Shown one piece after another: positions 28,458 to 36,985 of a DNA stretch of 64,000 nt. Source of the DNA: JBEEOW01 sp041191405. GTDB taxonomy: Bacteria; Bacteroidota; Bacteroidia; Cytophagales; UBA9547. Both the position numbers and the translations under genes were made by a program. The notes under the pieces are model-generated. The model ran no database searches, was not told the origin of the DNA, and was given only the letters and a program-made list of their open reading frames with translations. Position 1 is the stretch's first letter. The number at the start of each line of letters is the position of its first letter. Location of the stretch: positions 27,168 to 91,167 of the forward strand of contig JBEEOW010000016.1 in assembly GCA_041191405.1 (NCBI GenBank). Direction: 5' to 3'.

Positions 28458-28679
28458 TTATTTATGTTCAAATCGTTCTTTACCAGTTTGTGCGTCTTTT
28501 TCGTCACCGGGTTCCCATACCGTTACAGTGTCAGTAAAAAGCATATTTCTTCCTATACTTGTGTAAGCAGTATAGATAAGTGTAATTATCAATAAAAAAA
28601 CTAAATATGACTTTAATGCCCTTAATTCTAAAATTGACAAAGTAAGAAATCTAAATATTTTTTCTAACAAGTATAACAT
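28458..28679 (-). CDS. Small single-span membrane protein in polyamine-like operon
   Basis: The 73-residue protein has one clear membrane helix (YLVFLLIITLIYTAYTSIG, ~25-43), a basic-amphipathic N-terminal part (LLEKIFRFLTLSILELRALKS) and a charged C-tail (WEPGDEKDAQTGKERFEHK). I recognise no family. It starts one base after the stop codon of the DUF4178 gene, so translation is almost certainly coupled. The tight placing between DUF4178 and DUF350 argues that it is a real part of the operon rather than a chance frame. Confidence 0.75.
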   Translation of the reverse strand: MLYLLEKIFRFLTLSILELRALKSYLVFLLIITLIYTAYTSIGRNMLFTDTVTVWEPGDEKDAQTGKERFEHK

Positions 28680-28680
28680 A

Positions 28681-29949
28681 TTATTCAGCTCTTGAAATTA
28701 AGTATATCAATGGGTATATAAATATTAACACAAACATAATCCAGAAATTATTCCAAGAATACGGATTTTCAACTACAGATACAGAAAATGAGGTTGGATT
28801 AAATCCGTTATAATAACCTGTTTGCGGAGTATTTTGCTGAGTTGGTGGCATAACATACACTTTCAATATCATTCTATATTTACCTGCTGGCATACTTTCA
28901 AGGTTAAAGGAAGTAGAAGTTGAACCTTCACTCCAGTCACTACCAGAATATTTTTCTACCCCTGTATCAAAATAATATTCTCTTCCCGAAATTTCATCAA
29001 CCATTGTTACACTTGTTTCAAGCCAAGAATTACTTACTTCTGCATATAAATTATAATTCACTAGTGATTTGCCGAAAAGTCCATCTTTAATTTCAAAATC
29101 AGGACTAATAATCTCTTTACTTTCGCCTAATTCATCATATGTGAAATCAAAATTTTGATTAAAAACCTCCCTTTCAGGATAATAAATAGATTTACAAATT
29201 GCTAATCCAATAATTAAAGCTAGAAAAAACAGTGCTGTTTTAAAAACAGCAAATCCGATTTCATCAGAAAACAATCCAATTTTATGGTCAAAATCCACAT
29301 ATTCCTTTGAATCTTTTTCTGTTATTTCTTTATTAGGCAATAAATCAGATAACTGTTTATAAGTTAATGGTTTCCCAATAAACCAATCATCTTCCTCATT
29401 AATAACTTGAATATCTCCACAGATATATTCAGTTTCAGAATATGATGTAGCATCAGTTAAATCCCAATCGAATTCCCCCTCTGCAGCAATATATTCAACC
29501 CTATAATTACTTGTTTCTTTACAAGGTATATTGTTATAGTAAAGCTTATCTTTCTTAAACTCAATCTTGTCTTTGTCATTCACAAGTCGTAGTAAAGACC
29601 ATTCGTAATAAGCAAAAACTAAGATAATTTTTTGTTCATTTCTTGGCGAATAAAAGTAATACTCTTTCCAAGTATCGTATTCACCAAAATAATTAGCAGT
29701 AACGATTCCTGTACAATAATATTCTGTTTTATCATATACAAGCTTAGTTCCTACATTCAATTGTGGAGAGGTGGCATATTTAAAAGTTGCGACCTCTGTA
29801 CAAATATTAAAATCAAAATTATATTTACTAAATGTTTTACAAGATGGACAAGAAATATATGATGATTTTGAAGGAAATAAAACCGTTAGACTTTTATTAC
29901 AATGTGAACAATTACACCTTACCGTATTAGGAATATTTACTGTTGCCAT
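28681..29949 (-). CDS. DUF4178 domain membrane protein with zinc ribbon
   Basis: The 422-residue protein begins with a zinc-ribbon (CNCSHCNKS and CPSCK, ~13-37). A DUF4178 region follows (~64-215), recognised by VGTKLVYDKTEYYCTG, WKEYYFYSPRNEQKIILV and, in its second half, AAEGEFDWDL and the WFIGKPL end. A membrane helix lies at ~233-255, a beta-rich outer region at ~270-390 (jelly-roll-like, with W..GS.S.SF and PAGKYRMILKVYV) and a last helix at ~400-418. The DUF4178 family has no known reaction; it recurs with AdoMet decarboxylase, spermidine synthase and DUF350 genes. It starts 9 bp after the SpeD-like gene. It may present or bind the operon's product at the membrane. Confidence 0.82.
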   Translation of the reverse strand: MATVNIPNTVRCNCSHCNKSLTVLFPSKSSYISCPSCKTFSKYNFDFNICTEVATFKYATSPQLNVGTKLVYDKTEYYCTGIVTANYFGEYDTWKEYYFYSPRNEQKIILVFAYYEWSLLRLVNDKDKIEFKKDKLYYNNIPCKETSNYRVEYIAAEGEFDWDLTDATSYSETEYICGDIQVINEEDDWFIGKPLTYKQLSDLLPNKEITEKDSKEYVDFDHKIGLFSDEIGFAVFKTALFFLALIIGLAICKSIYYPEREVFNQNFDFTYDELGESKEIISPDFEIKDGLFGKSLVNYNLYAEVSNSWLETSVTMVDEISGREYYFDTGVEKYSGSDWSEGSTSTSFNLESMPAGKYRMILKVYVMPPTQQNTPQTGYYNGFNPTSFSVSVVENPYSWNNFWIMFVLIFIYPLIYLISRAE

Positions 29950-29958
29950 ACCTCCCTA

Positions 29959-30318
29959 TTATCTAAAAACTTCTTGTAAATCAACTTTATTTGCTTCAAA
30001 AAAAATAGCACAAAAATCAGCTAAGGTCCTGGCTTTGTCTGAATTATCTTTCATAAAATTAGATAAGTAAATATCTAATGTTAATAACTGAAATTCGGGC
30101 CAAGTATGAAAAGCAACATGCGATTCGGTTAAACAAACAATTCCTGTATAGCCACCACCATCAAAATGATGTAAATGCGCATGTAAATTGTGCAAATCAA
30201 GCACAGTAATTTTTTTATTTAACTCAGTTAAAAATACTTCTCCATTTTCGAGCAAAGCAATATTGCTAGTATGGATAGTTGCTAAAATATGTAAACCTTT
30301 GTTGTACTGATTAACCAT
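29959..30318 (-). CDS. speD: SpeD-like pyruvoyl-dependent decarboxylase
   Basis: The ATG at 30318 gives 119 residues, the normal size for the bacterial one-domain AdoMet decarboxylase; a longer start at 30354 is possible but adds an atypical N-terminus. The self-cleavage site is intact: LTESHVAFHTWPE, with Glu65-Ser66 where Ser66 becomes the pyruvoyl group, and the essential His71. The usual proton-donor Cys, 20 residues after the pyruvoyl Ser, is replaced by Ser86 (LDIYLSN). SpeD normally makes decarboxylated AdoMet for spermidine synthesis, which would feed the aminopropyltransferase-like gene three genes downstream. Some SpeD relatives have become ornithine or arginine decarboxylases, so the substrate is open. 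First gene of the operon. Confidence 0.82.
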   Translation of the reverse strand: MVNQYNKGLHILATIHTSNIALLENGEVFLTELNKKITVLDLHNLHAHLHHFDGGGYTGIVCLTESHVAFHTWPEFQLLTLDIYLSNFMKDNSDKARTLADFCAIFFEANKVDLQEVFR

Positions 30319-30409
30319 GCTTATAAATGTGCTACAATAGCGCACATTCCACAAAAATATAAATTAAAATTCAAATTGTTATAGAATTGAAAATTTAAAC
30401 TTCAACAAG

Positions 30410-30760
30410 CTATTTTTTATGTTCAACACCAAACTCTTGCATTAATTCTAAACCATAATTACGTATGGTTTCTATAATTTTAATTGCATCTTGACCTCTT
30501 TTTGTAATTGAATATTCCACCTTAGGTGGTATTACAGGGTAAGCTTTTCGGTCAACAAAACCTTCTAACTCCAATTCTCTTAATTGACTGGTGAGCATTT
30601 TATGAGTGATATGAGGAATGTCTTTTTTCAACTCCCCATAACGCATTACTTTATCCTTTAGCCTCCAAAGTATTGGCATTTTCCAAGTTCCACCAATCCT
30701 ATCCATTGCAAACTCTACAGGATTGTAATATAATTTATTGTTGAATAAAAACTCTGGCAT
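30410..30760 (-). CDS. HxlR-family transcriptional regulator
   Basis: The 116-residue winged-helix protein has the HxlR hallmarks: DRIGGTWKMPILWRL (~20-34), RYGELKKDIPHITHKMLTSQLRELE (recognition helix, ~40-65) and RKAYPVIPPKVEYSITKRGQ (wing). HxlR proteins bind as dimers and often sense reactive aldehydes or oxidants; the usual Cys sensor near the N-terminus is absent here. It is divergent from an NADP-binding oxidoreductase gene 126 bp away, which is its likely target. Confidence 0.9.
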   Translation of the reverse strand: MPEFLFNNKLYYNPVEFAMDRIGGTWKMPILWRLKDKVMRYGELKKDIPHITHKMLTSQLRELELEGFVDRKAYPVIPPKVEYSITKRGQDAIKIIETIRNYGLELMQEFGVEHKK

Positions 30761-30886
30761 AGTTCATTTGTCTATTACTTTCCTAAAAGTGTGTATCACT
30801 ATTTGAAGTAAGTATATTGGTAAAGGTAATATATAACACTAACTTTGTTTAAAATGATTAAGAAAAAATTCGTATAATTTAGAATC
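30761..30886. promoter_or_regulatory. Divergent control region, likely HxlR site
   Basis: This 126-bp region separates the HxlR gene from the oxidoreductase gene it probably controls. It is AT-rich and holds GTGTATCACT and AGTAAGTATATTGGTAA. I cannot define the operator precisely. Confidence 0.35.
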
Positions 30887-31504
30887 ATGAAAATAGCAAT
30901 AATTGGTACCGGAAATGTAGGTGGTGCATTAGCAACAAAATGGGCGAAAAAAGGTCACGAAATTTACTTGGGTGTGCGTGATGTAAATAATTTCAAAGGC
31001 AAAGAGTTATTAGCAAACCCTAATACTCAAGTATTAACCATTGAGAATGCAGTGGCTACATCTGAAATAATTTTAATTTCAACTCCAGCAACCTCAGCAA
31101 TTGATGTGGCAAAAAGTTTAGGAAATACTTCTGGAAAAATAATTATTGATACCATGAACATAGTAATGGGTAGAGGTCCAGAAGGTTACAAAAACACAAC
31201 TGCGGCCATTTTGGATAATACCGAAACCAACGATGTTGTAAAATGCTTTAACACTACAGGTTTCAACAATATGCAAAACCCAGATTATAATGGAACTGCG
31301 ATTGATGTTTTTGTGGCTGGAGATAGTGTAAAAGGCAAAGAAATAGCGATACAACTTGCTAAAGATGCAGGATTTGCGGAGTGTTACAATATTGGTGGAA
31401 ATGACAAATTTGAATTAATGGAACAGTTCGCTTGGTTCTGGATTAACTTAGCAATGTTTCAAGGTCAAGGTAGAGATATTGCATTTAAATTATTGAAGAG
31501 ATAG
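30887..31504 (+). CDS. NADPH-dependent F420 reductase-like oxidoreductase
   Basis: The 205-residue protein has the N-terminal Rossmann motif GTGNVGGALATKWAKKGHE (~7-25), ending in LGVRD, which suits NADP(H). It matches the YIM/F420H2:NADP+ oxidoreductase-like group. The catalytic or substrate region has ILISTPATSAIDVAKSL and IIDTMNI. F420 is rare in Bacteroidota, so another substrate is likely. It is divergent from an HxlR regulator, a pairing often seen for stress-induced reductases. A hairpin terminator follows. Confidence 0.85.
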   Translation: MKIAIIGTGNVGGALATKWAKKGHEIYLGVRDVNNFKGKELLANPNTQVLTIENAVATSEIILISTPATSAIDVAKSLGNTSGKIIIDTMNIVMGRGPEGYKNTTAAILDNTETNDVVKCFNTTGFNNMQNPDYNGTAIDVFVAGDSVKGKEIAIQLAKDAGFAECYNIGGNDKFELMEQFAWFWINLAMFQGQGRDIAFKLLKR

Positions 31505-31517
31505 GTAAAAATAGATA

Positions 31518-31555
31518 AGTGAGCATTTATATTCTTAAAATCTTAAATGCTCACT
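31518..31555. terminator. Bidirectional hairpin between convergent genes
   Basis: A perfect 12-bp stem AGTGAGCATTTA/TAAATGCTCACT has a 14-nt loop. It starts 13 bp after the oxidoreductase stop codon, and its right arm overlaps the last codons of the convergent gene. There is no strong T-run, so efficiency is uncertain. Confidence 0.6.
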
Positions 31556-33299
31556 CTTCAAATTTCTCCAATAATTTTTCATATAAAAAAAGTTGGCGAA
31601 CTAATTCGTTATTTTTTTCTTCAATTTCACTTGAGAAACTTCCTTCTAATTGTTGCTCAGATTTCGTTAAAAAACTTGACTTACTATTACTAAAACTTAT
31701 AAATGCATATTTCTTTGAGCTACCCTCTTTATGGTTAGTTATAATCAATTCATTGCATTCATAACATATTTGTATTGAGGCAACTAATTGTTTCTGATTA
31801 TATATCATAATTGCATCATGTGGATTAAAATCACAATCACTTAAATTGTGATTAATCATATAACTATCTCTAAAAAAAGATAAAACCGTATCAAGTTCTG
31901 CATCAGTCATTTTTATCTCTTTAAAACAATTATTGCATTTCATTTTTATTTCTAAAATTCTATCAACTTTAATTTCATTTGTATGCATGAAGATTCCAGT
32001 TGAGTGTTGAATTCTTATAATTTTATTTATAAAATCAATATCCTTATAGTTTAATGCTGAGGATAATAAATTAAAATAATACTCAATTTTCTTATTTATA
32101 AACCATGAATCAATCGAATCTGTAAAATGCATGTTATAAATAGTAAAAAAATATTTTTTCTTTGTTGATTTAACTCCAATATTGTAAGAATACAATTTAT
32201 TTATACCAGTTATTTTAATTATTAATGAATCAGAAGTTTCAAATATTACTTTTTCAAAATCTACAAAATGAGAAAAGAAAGACTTAATTGATGTTAAATC
32301 AGTCGTATCGCTAAAATTATAAGTGGATATCTTTTTATTGTATTTGTTATTTTGTACCAATGAATCGACCCAATTGCCTTCTTGTAAATTTTCAGGCATA
32401 TAAATCCTTGAATACCTTTCTTTAAAATAATTATATTTTTCGAATTGAATAATTGATTTTTCAATACTAATATTTCTTTTTAAATTATTTACAACAAGCT
32501 GTTTACCATATTGAAAAATATCATTTATACCTTTAAAATTATAAATTTTATCAATCGTATATGATTCCGTTATCCCTGTATTTATATCGCTAAAGTAAAT
32601 TATACAATAATTAATATCCCAAAAAATTTTTACTTCATCTCCATTACTGAAAGTATATAAATCATTGTAAAAAATATGTTGTTCATTAGGATCAACAATT
32701 GAATATTCTACTATAGAAAAATGGTCTTTAATAATATTAAGAAAATCGCCAAAATCCACTCTTTCTTCACAACTTATAGTATTGTTGTTATAGATTAAAT
32801 TTAAGCTATCAAGCTTATTTATTTTATCTTTTTGAGGCAGAAATGAATTGAATACATAAAAATTCAAAGTATCGTTTGTGCTTTTATAAACATTTCGTTC
32901 GTGAAAACTAAACAAATAAGCATTTGATAAATTTAATGAACTTAATTCTTTAAATACCTTTCCATTATACTTTAAATCAGATACATAACCATACAATTCT
33001 ATTTTATCTAAAACATTTTGATTATAAAAACATAAAGAAAATTGCAAAGAATCAACTTCAAAAATAGCTTTTAGTGAATCACTTGATTCAAAAGAAATAC
33101 CTTTCAAATCTGCATTTTGAGAAATAAAAAGTTTTATATCACCTAGTTGAAATTTAAAATTTGAGTTTTTATCAACTTTAAAAATTGACTGTCCTTTATT
33201 CTTTAATAAATTATCAGCCCAAAAAACATCTTTATCTAATGCTTTTAATTCATTAATAAATATACATAAATAAAAAAATGTGATTAATATTCTTTTCAT
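31551..33299 (-). CDS. Secreted protein of unknown function after rodA
   Basis: The 582-residue protein has a signal peptide (MKRILITFFYLCIFINELKA) and an otherwise soluble, Asn/Ile/Lys-rich sequence. A C-x2-C pair (KCNNC, ~455) and another (CYECNE, ~530) lie in the C-terminal third. No domain is recognised. It starts 16 bp after rodA in the same direction, so it could be read through from the mre operon, but it has no evident wall function and may be a lineage-specific add-on. Confidence 0.75.
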   Translation of the reverse strand: MKRILITFFYLCIFINELKALDKDVFWADNLLKNKGQSIFKVDKNSNFKFQLGDIKLFISQNADLKGISFESSDSLKAIFEVDSLQFSLCFYNQNVLDKIELYGYVSDLKYNGKVFKELSSLNLSNAYLFSFHERNVYKSTNDTLNFYVFNSFLPQKDKINKLDSLNLIYNNNTISCEERVDFGDFLNIIKDHFSIVEYSIVDPNEQHIFYNDLYTFSNGDEVKIFWDINYCIIYFSDINTGITESYTIDKIYNFKGINDIFQYGKQLVVNNLKRNISIEKSIIQFEKYNYFKERYSRIYMPENLQEGNWVDSLVQNNKYNKKISTYNFSDTTDLTSIKSFFSHFVDFEKVIFETSDSLIIKITGINKLYSYNIGVKSTKKKYFFTIYNMHFTDSIDSWFINKKIEYYFNLLSSALNYKDIDFINKIIRIQHSTGIFMHTNEIKVDRILEIKMKCNNCFKEIKMTDAELDTVLSFFRDSYMINHNLSDCDFNPHDAIMIYNQKQLVASIQICYECNELIITNHKEGSSKKYAFISFSNSKSSFLTKSEQQLEGSFSSEIEEKNNELVRQLFLYEKLLEKFEE

Positions 33300-33315
33300 A
33301 AAATGCTACAACAAC

Positions 33316-34593
33316 CTACAACATTTGCTTTTTACTTGCATCAAAATTCAAGAAAATAAACAACAAAATAGTAAATGACCATAATGATGACCCTCCATAG
33401 CTAAAAAATGGCAATGGAATACCAACCACAGGAAATAAACCTATCGTCATACCAATATTTACTATAAAATGGAAAAAGAATATACACACCACACAATATC
33501 CGTAAATTCGGGCCATTTTAATTTTTTGTCGCTCCGCCAAATAGAGTAGTCTAAACATAAAGGCAACAAACAAACTGATTACTACCAATGTACCAAACCA
33601 ACCATGCTCCTCTCCTATGGTACAGAAAATAAAGTCGGTACTTTGCTCGGGTACAAAATCGAATTTTGTTTGTGTTCCTTGTAAAAAACCTTTACCCCAA
33701 AATCCACCTGAACCAATGGCAACTTTTGATTGCGTTACGTTCCAACCATAACCAGTTGGGTCACCATCAGGATTAATCAAAGCCTTAACACGCCCTTGTT
33801 GGTGAGGCTTCATTACATTGTACACAACATAATCTACACTATAAATTACGCCAATAATAAATGCCAAACAAGCCACCACGGTAATAATAGGTTGCACTAC
33901 GTGTCGCTTATAAAATACAATACCTCCAATTATAAATGAAGCTATGGTTGAAAAGCCAATTACCAAATATATTTTCTCAACGAGCAATGCCAAAATGAGC
34001 AAAAATCCTGATATTAAACCCATTATAATTGGTAGTGGTGTCAATCCTTCAAGATAAAAAACGATAAAAAAGGTACAAAATACCATAGCCGAACCAGTAT
34101 CACCTTGTAACATAATTAATGCTACTGGCAATCCAACCAAGCCTGCAAGCACCATTTGAGTTTTCTTTTGGTCAATTCGAATTGAAATATCACCAAGATA
34201 ACGTGAAACGGCTAAAGCTGTTGAAAATTTAGCAAATTCGGCAGGCTGTATTCTAAATGAACCTACTTCAAACCACGATTTTGAACCGGCTACTTCCCTA
34301 CCAAAAATCAAAACAGCAACCAAGGTAAGCATTACCAATCCATAAATAACGTAGGCAAAAGCATCGTAAAACTTATAATCAATGAGCATTAAAAAAATAA
34401 TTAATACTGTAGCACAACCTAACCAAAGTAACTGTTTACCTGAATTAATAGAAAAATCAAGTATACTTTGCTTTAACGATGGATCATAAACAGCTGCATA
34501 AATATTACACCAACCCAAAAAAGCTAATACAACAAACATGAGCACTGTTATCCAGTCAACTCCTTCGGTAAATTCTTCGTGCTGCCTTCTCAT
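33316..34593 (-). CDS. rodA: Rod-shape peptidoglycan polymerase RodA
   Basis: The 425-residue SEDS-family membrane protein has about ten helices. Family signatures are QPAEFAKF, GDTGSAMVF, EQSTDFIFCTIGEEHG (the periplasmic loop of the SEDS glycosyltransferase site) and the C-terminal GIPLPFFSYGGSS. RodA polymerises glycan strands from lipid II together with the transpeptidase PBP2, guided by MreBCD. The start codon overlaps the stop codon of the PBP2 gene at 34593. It is the last recognised gene of the mre/rod operon. Confidence 0.96.
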   Translation of the reverse strand: MRRQHEEFTEGVDWITVLMFVVLAFLGWCNIYAAVYDPSLKQSILDFSINSGKQLLWLGCATVLIIFLMLIDYKFYDAFAYVIYGLVMLTLVAVLIFGREVAGSKSWFEVGSFRIQPAEFAKFSTALAVSRYLGDISIRIDQKKTQMVLAGLVGLPVALIMLQGDTGSAMVFCTFFIVFYLEGLTPLPIIMGLISGFLLILALLVEKIYLVIGFSTIASFIIGGIVFYKRHVVQPIITVVACLAFIIGVIYSVDYVVYNVMKPHQQGRVKALINPDGDPTGYGWNVTQSKVAIGSGGFWGKGFLQGTQTKFDFVPEQSTDFIFCTIGEEHGWFGTLVVISLFVAFMFRLLYLAERQKIKMARIYGYCVVCIFFFHFIVNIGMTIGLFPVVGIPLPFFSYGGSSLWSFTILLFIFLNFDASKKQML

Positions 34594-36473
34594 TATTCTA
34601 TGAATACACCTTTAACAACATAATCTTCTCTTTGCTGATTTTCAATAGTACCTGTTAAGTATTTTTGAATAATCAAACTTGCCATTGGTGCGGCTGCGGT
34701 AGCTCCCCAACCTGCGTTTTCAAGCACTACACAAATAGCAATTTTAGGCTGAACCATTGGTGCAAAACCAATAAAAAGTGAGTTATCTTTTCCATGTGGA
34801 TTTTGTGCAGTACCTGTTTTACCACAAATTTGTATATTTTTTGAGCGAGCCATAGTTGCAGTACCACGTTGTACTACAGCTTCCATTGCCCTAGTAATAA
34901 AATCAAAATATTCTGGTTTGATATTTACATAATGTTTTTGATTGTATTTTTTTAGACGATGTCTTCTATCCCCAATTCCATTGATTAAATGAGGAGTAAT
35001 ATAATAACCTTTATTTGCAATTATTGCTGCTAAATTAGCCAATTGTATAGGCAAAACTCCCATTTCTCCTTGTCCTAAACCTAACGAATAAATTGTAGAA
35101 AAAGCCCAACGGTTATCTCCATAAATTTTATCATAAAACTTATTTGAAGGTAAATTTCCTTTTCCAACTGATGGTAAATCAACATCTAATCTTTGACCAA
35201 TTCCAAATTGCTCCACAGCTGGTCGCCATAAATCAAATCCGATTTCTGTATCTCTAAAATAACTTGTACTTTTTCCTCTGTTCAATAATTTTTTAAATAC
35301 AGCTACATAATAAGGATTACATGAAACCCTTATTGATTCAAATACATTGGCTGAAGAGTGACTACCATGGCAATTTACCACCGAACGATTACAAGGAAAA
35401 ACAGTACTTGTATCTATCAAACCTTCATTCAATGCAATCAAAGCATTTACTAATTTAAATGTACTACCAGGTGGGTATGAGGCATTTAATGGGCGAACAA
35501 ACAATGGTTTTGATGGGTCTTTCAATAATGCCGCATAATTTTTCTTCATTTCTTTACCACGAAGAATATTTGGGTCGTAACTAGGGCTAGAAACAAATGC
35601 TAAAATTTCACCAGTACTAGGTTCAATAGCAACAATACTTCCTGTTTTTCCGGCAATTAAATATTCTGCATATTGTTGTAACTCAAGATCAACACTACAA
35701 AATAAATCTTTTCCAGCTACAGATAGTGTATCGTATTTCCCATCACCAAATGAACCACGTTCTAAACCATGAACATCAGTCATGATAAACTTTGTACCAC
35801 GTTGACCTTTTAAAAAATCTTCATATTTCTGTTCTAAACCACTCCTACCAATATAGTCACCAGGTTTGTAGGTAAAGTTACCTTGCTCGGCAAGTTTATC
35901 TAATTTTTCTTTACCAATTTCACCAATATAACCCAAAGCATTTGCCATTGATTTATGAGGATACATCCTAACTGAACGAGCTTGAACTTCAAATCCTGGA
36001 TAATCTACCAATCTATCCTGAATCAAAGCAAACTCTTGAGCAGTTAACTGCCCCATAAAAACATTGGGTTTAAATGAACTGTAGGTATCTTTTATTTTTT
36101 TCTTACCCGTTTTCTTATCAATTACAATTTGACCGGTTTTCTTGTCAATTTCATACTTTATCTCATTTATTTTTGCGATAAATTCACTTTTTGTTAAACC
36201 AAAAACTTCACAAAAAGCCAAAGTATCATCAATTTTGGTTTTTCTAGGGGTATAAATAATATCAAAAACAGGTGTATTTGACACCAAAATTCTATCTTTT
36301 CTATCTTTGATTGTGCCTCGGTGAGGATAAACAGTTACTCTTTTGATAGCATTGGTAAATGCCTTGGTTTGATAATCAGAATTTAGTACCTGAATAAACA
36401 ATAGTTTTATTAAGTAAACTACTGCAACTAATAAAATCGCAAACTGTATGGTTCTAATCTTATTTTCTCTCAT
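34593..36473 (-). CDS. mrdA: Penicillin-binding protein 2 (PBP2)
   Basis: The 626-residue class B penicillin-binding protein has an N-terminal membrane anchor (~8-26), a dimerisation/pedestal domain with the HRGTIKDR motif, and a transpeptidase domain. The three active-site motifs are present: STFK with the nucleophile Ser (~337), SCN, and KTGT (CGKTGTAQ). PBP2 crosslinks peptidoglycan during elongation with RodA as partner. It overlaps mreD by 4 bp upstream and rodA by 1 bp downstream, as expected for a tightly coupled mreBCD-mrdA-rodA operon. A short Lys-rich insertion (KTGQIVIDKKTGKKKIK) lies in the pedestal. Confidence 0.96.
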   Translation of the reverse strand: MRENKIRTIQFAILLVAVVYLIKLLFIQVLNSDYQTKAFTNAIKRVTVYPHRGTIKDRKDRILVSNTPVFDIIYTPRKTKIDDTLAFCEVFGLTKSEFIAKINEIKYEIDKKTGQIVIDKKTGKKKIKDTYSSFKPNVFMGQLTAQEFALIQDRLVDYPGFEVQARSVRMYPHKSMANALGYIGEIGKEKLDKLAEQGNFTYKPGDYIGRSGLEQKYEDFLKGQRGTKFIMTDVHGLERGSFGDGKYDTLSVAGKDLFCSVDLELQQYAEYLIAGKTGSIVAIEPSTGEILAFVSSPSYDPNILRGKEMKKNYAALLKDPSKPLFVRPLNASYPPGSTFKLVNALIALNEGLIDTSTVFPCNRSVVNCHGSHSSANVFESIRVSCNPYYVAVFKKLLNRGKSTSYFRDTEIGFDLWRPAVEQFGIGQRLDVDLPSVGKGNLPSNKFYDKIYGDNRWAFSTIYSLGLGQGEMGVLPIQLANLAAIIANKGYYITPHLINGIGDRRHRLKKYNQKHYVNIKPEYFDFITRAMEAVVQRGTATMARSKNIQICGKTGTAQNPHGKDNSLFIGFAPMVQPKIAICVVLENAGWGATAAAPMASLIIQKYLTGTIENQQREDYVVKGVFIE

Positions 36474-36985
36474 TCTCTATTCAATGGGGAGAAGAACAAC
36501 ATTCTATACAAAATAATTGCCAAAGTAGTAAACAAACTACTTGCGATCACTTTTATTAACATGATTCCAAATGAGCTTAAACTCGAAGAATCAACCCAAA
36601 ACAAATAAAAATGATGAATTAACGTTTGCGTAAAAGTAAAACCAAAAATCCACCTCAAGGTTAATTCTCTAAAAGAAACTATATTATCATAACTTTGTAT
36701 TGGAGTCATCCATTTCATAATCCAAGGACGCAAATATGATATTAATATACAAGCACCTGCATGTATACCTGTACTTTCAAAAAATGAATCGACCATAATT
36801 CCAATAATAAATGAAACTAGCATTAAAGGTACTGGTTTCCAATCCATAGGTAAAAACAGTACTGCTGCTACATATATATAGCAAAAAGATACATCAAAAA
36901 GCACAAAATTACTCACCAATACTATTTGTAAAAATAGTAGAAACAAAATACTTAAAATATTTGATATAATATCTCTAGTTGCCAT
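36470..36985 (-). CDS. mreD: Rod shape-determining protein MreD
   Basis: The 171-residue membrane protein has about five helices. Its position between mreC and the PBP2 gene, its size and the GIMVDSFFESTGIHAGACIL segment identify it. MreD is an inner-membrane part of the elongasome and links MreC to the rest of the complex. Its first base coincides with the last base of mreC, and its end overlaps mrdA by 4 bp. Confidence 0.92.
   Translation of the reverse strand: MATRDIISNILSILFLLFLQIVLVSNFVLFDVSFCYIYVAAVLFLPMDWKPVPLMLVSFIIGIMVDSFFESTGIHAGACILISYLRPWIMKWMTPIQSYDNIVSFRELTLRWIFGFTFTQTLIHHFYLFWVDSSSLSSFGIMLIKVIASSLFTTLAIILYRMLFFSPLNRE

Noticed and set aside
29632..30070. Plus-strand frames antisense to DUF4178 and speD-like genes
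   Set aside because: They lack recognisable domains and lie opposite genes with clear family motifs.
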